DNA of 64,000 bases, from positions 95,112-159,111 of the forward strand of contig NZ_WHUT02000010.1 in the NCBI RefSeq assembly GCF_009380135.2. Reading direction: 5' to 3'. Origin of the DNA: Fertoeibacter niger (GTDB taxonomy: Bacteria > Pseudomonadota > Alphaproteobacteria > Rhodobacterales > Rhodobacteraceae). Below are positions 61,004 to 64,000 of this stretch, piece after piece. The position numbers and the translations under genes are program-made. Numbering within the stretch: the stretch's first letter is position 1; the number at the start of each line of letters is the position of its first letter. The notes beneath the pieces were generated by a model. The model did no database searches, was not told the DNA's origin, and saw nothing but the letters and a program-made list of their open reading frames with translations.

Positions 61004-61993
61004 ATGGCCCGCAAGAACATGTTCGAGGGAATTTCGCCACCCGCGCGGCCCGAAGACGCAGCAAAAGAGCCCCTGCCCCGCACGAACCCGAAGATGCCCG
61101 AGGTGTTTCAAAGCGCGGGGCCGATTGCTGCCATCCGCAATGATCTGCGCAGCGTCGCAAGCAGATCGGTGCAGGATATTGACCCCGACCTGATCGAAGA
61201 CACCGGCCTGAGGGACCGTATCGGCGCCATTGGCGATGATATAGCCGACCTGCGCGACAGCATAGCCAAACACGGCCAGCAGGTTCCCATCCTGTTGAGG
61301 CCGCACCCCAAACTCAGTGGCCGCTATCTGGTTGTCTATGGTCGGCGACGGTTGGCCGCCATCAAGGGCTTGGGCACGACCGTCAAGGCGCTGATCCGCA
61401 CGCTGTCGGATGAGGAGGCAGTGCTTGCACAGGGCCAGGAGAACAACCTGCGCAAGGATCCTTCCTTCCTTGAAAAGGCGCTTTTTGCCGGGGATCTGGA
61501 AGAGGCGGGGTATGACGCGCGCGTGATTCAGGACGCGCTCAACGTCAACCGCAGCCACACATCGCATATGAGAAAGGTCCGCGAGGCGTTTCCGCGGGAC
61601 GTGCTTGAGCGAATCGGTGCGGCACCTTCCGTCGGGTGGAAGCGCTGGTACGAACTGGCCGTAAAGGTGATCGAGCAGAAGATTGACGCAATGTCGGTTC
61701 ACCCGGAACCCTTCCCAGCCGGCCTGACCTCCGACCAGCGCTTCGATGCCTGGATGAAAGCGATCCCGTCAGCAGCATCTGCGCACAAGGCAGAGAGCAG
61801 CCGTTCGGCAGCGGCGGTTATCGTCAAAGCCACCAACGGCTTAGAACTCGGGGCCGTCGGCCTGAAGAAAGGCCGACTGAGTTTTGCATCAACGGCTGAG
61901 AACGTAGCCTTCGCCGGTTGGCTTCACCAGAACGCGGACACGCTTTTTCCGCGCTTGCATGAGGAATTCCTCGCTCGGTCCCGCAAGGATTAA
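61004..61993 (+). CDS. repB: RepB, ParB-type partition protein of a repABC replicon
   Basis: This 329-residue ParB-like protein has the nuclease-fold ParB/Srx region (LRDSIAKHGQQVPILLRPHP; YLVVYGRRRLAAIKGLGTTV; EAVLAQGQENNLRKDPSFLE). A central helix-turn-helix follows (IQDALNVNRSHTSHMRKVREAF). It binds parS and loads onto DNA as a partner of RepA. The ATG at 61004 follows GGGGGAG and sits 1 base after the repA stop. Two parS candidates lie downstream of repC at 63440 and 63488. Confidence 0.94.
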   Translation: MARKNMFEGISPPARPEDAAKEPLPRTNPKMPEVFQSAGPIAAIRNDLRSVASRSVQDIDPDLIEDTGLRDRIGAIGDDIADLRDSIAKHGQQVPILLRPHPKLSGRYLVVYGRRRLAAIKGLGTTVKALIRTLSDEEAVLAQGQENNLRKDPSFLEKALFAGDLEEAGYDARVIQDALNVNRSHTSHMRKVREAFPRDVLERIGAAPSVGWKRWYELAVKVIEQKIDAMSVHPEPFPAGLTSDQRFDAWMKAIPSAASAHKAESSRSAAAVIVKATNGLELGAVGLKKGRLSFASTAENVAFAGWLHQNADTLFPRLHEEFLARSRKD

Positions 61994-62031
61994 GCGGCGA
62001 TACAACGAAAACAACAGAGGAGCAGTGTCGG

Positions 62032-62100
62032 AAAAACAGAGGCCTCCCGAATGGAAACCACCCGGAAGGCCCGCGCAAACCACAGGGCGCCAACCCTGAG
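62032..62100 (-). ncRNA. Candidate antisense ctRNA (incA-type) between repB and repC
   Basis: On the minus strand GGCCTTCCG (62063-62071) pairs with CGGGAGGCC (62041-62049), with one U-G pair, and is followed by TCTG and TTTTT. This is an intrinsic terminator. In plus-strand RNA the wobble would be a C-A mismatch, so the structure has been kept for minus-strand RNA. A second small hairpin, AGGG...CCCT, lies near 62087-62100. Small antisense RNAs at this position control RepC synthesis in known repABC plasmids. The 5' end is a guess, as no strong promoter was found. Confidence 0.55.
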
Positions 62101-62274
62101 AATGCTTATCTTCTAGCAAGAGCAAACTAGCGCAGGCCCGAATCGCACGCAACATCGCATCGCGGTGATCCTGAATCTTTTCTCCATTTTGTGGAGCAAG
62201 AGCGCCATGGGATCGGCGTCTTGACCGTGCAAGGGTGCCGTTCGGCAGCTTTGACGCTTCCGCTTGAACATATC

Positions 62275-63432
62275 ATGCAACAGGTCATGTCTTCGCCCGT
62301 GCGGCAGCACGTTCGGCGCGCCCAATCGTCTTGCCCGAAATCTGCTGGCCATCGCAGCTCAACTGGTCAACCACCAGATCAACGCTGGCATCTTCTGGAC
62401 CTCGTTCGAAGCTGCCGTGATCCCCTCGGCCTGCGTGACAGGGACATTACGGTGCTCAGGGGTCTGCTGTCACTGGTGCACGCATCCGCAGACCCTGAAC
62501 GTCTGGTCGTGTTTGCATCCAACCGGGTTTTGTCGGATCGCTGTGACGGCATTGACGAGCGCACTCTGCGCCGCCGGATATTGCATCTGCAGGAAAGCGG
62601 CTTGGTGGTCAGGAAGTTGAGCCCCAATGGAAAACGCTATCAGGTGCGCAACGAAGATGCCGAAGCAACGCTGACCTATGGCATCGACCTTTCACCGCTT
62701 TTCCATATCGCGGACCACCTCGAAGCCCTTGCAGAAACCACACGACGGGAAGCCGTCCGCAAATCCATGCTGCGCTCGCTGATCCGGGACATTCTGTATC
62801 ACCATGCGAAATCCATAACGCCCGAGCTTTGTGAACAGGCACGCCTGTCATTGCGCAGAAGCTTGACCAGTGCCCAGCTTGAAAGCGTCATCGACACGAT
62901 GAAGGCATCGCTGGCAACGGATGCTGAACAAGGCCCGGCACATGCAATGGAATTGACCGCCAGCCACAGCCAGAATGACCGGCACATTCTTAGGTCGAAT
63001 AAAGAAACTCATGAATCTGAAGCAGCAGTTTCCAATGACGATTGCCCAGAACGAATGCGCAGCCCCGGACCAAGCGAAAAAGTGACCGCAGATGACATCA
63101 CTGTCGATGAATGCGTTGACCTTGCTCAGAATGCGGCAGAGCTGGCAGAGCGGAGGCCTAGAACCTGGACCGAACTGATCGCCCTGTCATCCCAGCTTGC
63201 ACCGGCGATCGGCCTTTCGCAAACGATGGTGGATACTGCAAGGCTGCATCTGGGGGCACATGGCTGTGCTCTTGCGATCATCGGCTTGGTGCAGGCGTTT
63301 GACAGGATTCGTAACCCGCAAGCCTATCTCACGGCTTTGACAAGACGCGCACAGCAACACGGGCTCGATGCTGTCAGGATGTTCAGGTCATTGGCCAGAC
63401 CAGCGCGAGCTTGCCTTCGACACAGTGGATGA
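62275..63432 (+). CDS. repC: RepC, replication initiator of a repABC replicon
   Basis: This RepC of about 385 residues has the conserved winged-helix initiator region (RWHLLDLVRSCRDPLGLRDR; LRGLLSLVHASADPERLVVF; ERTLRRRILHLQESGLVVRK; SPNGKRYQVRNEDAE; GIDLSPLFHIADHLEALAE). A C-terminal domain ends in the usual LTALTRRAQQHGLDAVRMF-type helix. The replication origin of repABC plasmids lies within repC. The ATG at 62275 (MQQVMSSPVRQ) fits family N-termini; a GTG at 62191 or ATG at 62287 are alternatives, none with a good ribosome site. Confidence 0.9.
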   Translation: MQQVMSSPVRQHVRRAQSSCPKSAGHRSSTGQPPDQRWHLLDLVRSCRDPLGLRDRDITVLRGLLSLVHASADPERLVVFASNRVLSDRCDGIDERTLRRRILHLQESGLVVRKLSPNGKRYQVRNEDAEATLTYGIDLSPLFHIADHLEALAETTRREAVRKSMLRSLIRDILYHHAKSITPELCEQARLSLRRSLTSAQLESVIDTMKASLATDAEQGPAHAMELTASHSQNDRHILRSNKETHESEAAVSNDDCPERMRSPGPSEKVTADDITVDECVDLAQNAAELAERRPRTWTELIALSSQLAPAIGLSQTMVDTARLHLGAHGCALAIIGLVQAFDRIRNPQAYLTALTRRAQQHGLDAVRMFRSLARPARACLRHSG

Positions 63433-63439
63433 CAAGCAT

Positions 63440-63455
63440 GTATACCCGGGTAAAC
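63440..63455. other. Candidate parS centromere site 1
   Basis: GTATACCCGGGTAAAC is a 16-bp near-palindrome (one pair of mismatched positions), 7 bases after the repC stop. Near-palindromic 16-mers with GT...AC ends are the usual parS form in repABC plasmids. A second copy lies at 63488. Confidence 0.65.
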
Positions 63456-63487
63456 ACGCCCCGAAAGGGTTCGCAGCCCATGCGGAT

Positions 63488-63503
63488 GTATACCCCCGTA
63501 AAC
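63488..63503. other. Candidate parS centromere site 2
   Basis: GTATACCCCCGTAAAC repeats the first site with only the central bases changed. It is in the same orientation, 48 bp downstream. Twin copies strengthen the reading as RepB-binding parS sites rather than chance palindromes. Confidence 0.65.
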
Positions 63504-63900
63504 AGGGTCAACCACAAAATCCGTCAAGCAGGTGATCTGCTGGTTTGAGGACAGGGGACGGAGCGGAGTGACACAAGGGAAGACACCTTGCCACGAACAG
63601 GCGGACCTCAGCGAAGCTGCCCCTTCTACGCTCACCAGTATCATAGCCCGATGGCCCGGACTGAAACACAAAAGCGGCACCACGGCACCATTCTGAAACA
63701 GCGCGGGATCAGAAACGCCGCATGAAGCCACACAGCGAAGACAGCAGGATCACACGCTCCATCAATGACGGCGATGACGACATCGCCACCCGGGCCACGC
63801 GTCGCGGCGGTGCTGGCGCTGACCGATACGCAGTCATTGGAAGCGCCTGGATCCGCAATGTCGGTGACGGCTGTCAGCCCGCCGGTTGGCGCAAGGGGGA
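63504..63900. other. Intergenic region downstream of repC
   Basis: No recognisable gene, transposase remnant, tRNA or strong terminator was found in these 397 bases. A plus-strand frame opens at 63722 and runs off the window, but its Arg-rich composition looks non-coding. Confidence 0.4.
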
Positions 63901-63999
63901 TCAGCCTCTGTCTGGTCGCCGCCGTCGTGCGCCCAGCCGGCGGATCAGCGCAGCAACTGTCGCGACGGCGATCATCAGGCAGAGTGCGGCTTTCGTGGC
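63901..63999 (-). CDS. Possible C-terminus of a membrane protein running off the right edge
   Basis: A minus-strand frame open to the edge ends at TGA (63901-63903) and encodes about 32 residues. They include one hydrophobic helix (AALCLMIAVATVAALI) followed by a basic tail rich in Arg. That layout is typical of a membrane-protein C-terminus with an inside-positive end. The fragment is too short for a family call and could be chance. Confidence 0.3.
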   Translation of the reverse strand, partial: ATKAALCLMIAVATVAALIRRLGARRRRPDRG

Positions 64000-64000
64000 C

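Noticed and set aside
63722..64000. Plus-strand open frame running off the right edge
   Set aside because: Arg-rich, low-complexity translation and no ribosome site; the minus-strand membrane-helix fragment in the same place is slightly more plausible.
1..64000. tRNA genes, rRNA, CRISPR arrays, insertion sequences, prophage genes
   Set aside because: No cloverleaf-like sequence, regular repeat-spacer array, transposase or phage structural gene was recognised on either strand.

Overview
The window is high-GC alphaproteobacterial DNA of Rhodobacterales/Rhodobacteraceae type. It carries a complete repABC replication and partition cassette at its right end, with a candidate antisense ctRNA between repB and repC and two near-palindromic parS candidates downstream of repC. 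It is therefore most likely part of a large plasmid or chromid. Almost all the other cargo is accessory metabolism: five solute importers, each next to its own regulator or regulatory RNA.

Layout, left to right. (1) 1-9.7 kb is an amide-use locus: a partial RidA gene, a YbaK-type deacylase, a urea/amide-type branched-chain ABC transporter, the AmiC sensor and AmiR ANTAR antiterminator upstream of it, and a divergent amidase-signature hydrolase. Two intrinsic terminators sit in leaders, one before amiC and one between amiR and the transporter. (2) 9.7-12.4 kb holds a LysR regulator and a GMC flavin dehydrogenase. (3) 12.7-25.3 kb is a polyol locus: an 11-gene leftward operon (carbohydrate ABC importer with a small membrane protein, SDR, erythritol/threitol-type and xylitol-type dehydrogenases, xylulokinase, small protein, second GMC enzyme) and a divergent SorC regulator plus HAD phosphatase. 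(4) 25.4-27.1 kb is a HipBA toxin-antitoxin pair with three evenly spaced operators. (5) 27.1-32.3 kb is a B12-type importer behind a cobalamin riboswitch, and a divergent zinc metallochaperone gene aztD. Zur-like palindromes overlap both promoter regions. (6) 32.4-37.9 kb is an Fe3+/AfuABC-type ABC importer with a histidine phosphatase and an RpiR regulator, which fits phosphorylated-sugar uptake better than iron.

(7) 38.7-43.8 kb is an unusual cell-envelope module: an ECF sigma factor, an anti-sigma factor, a subtilase with an Asp-rich N-terminal tract, a divergent HTTM/DCC pair, and a small secreted protein of alternating Asp and Lys/Arg blocks. A shared motif, GGAATA-15 nt-CGTTNT, lies upstream of four of these genes, including a perfect bidirectional copy between HTTM and DCC. 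A one-base-longer variant precedes the subtilase. I read this as a self-contained sigma regulon. (8) 44.3-59.3 kb is a probable 11-gene leftward operon with a divergent LacI regulator. It combines a three-subunit molybdenum hydroxylase with an L-fucose-isomerase-like enzyme, aldose epimerase, inositol-monophosphatase-type phosphatase, flavin-dependent oxidoreductase, glycosyltransferase, MFS carrier, SDR and an unrecognised probable TIM-barrel protein. I know of no pathway with this gene set. (9) 59.8-63.5 kb is repABC, its ctRNA and parS candidates. The last 0.5 kb is mostly featureless.

No tRNA, rRNA, CRISPR array, insertion sequence or transposase was recognised.
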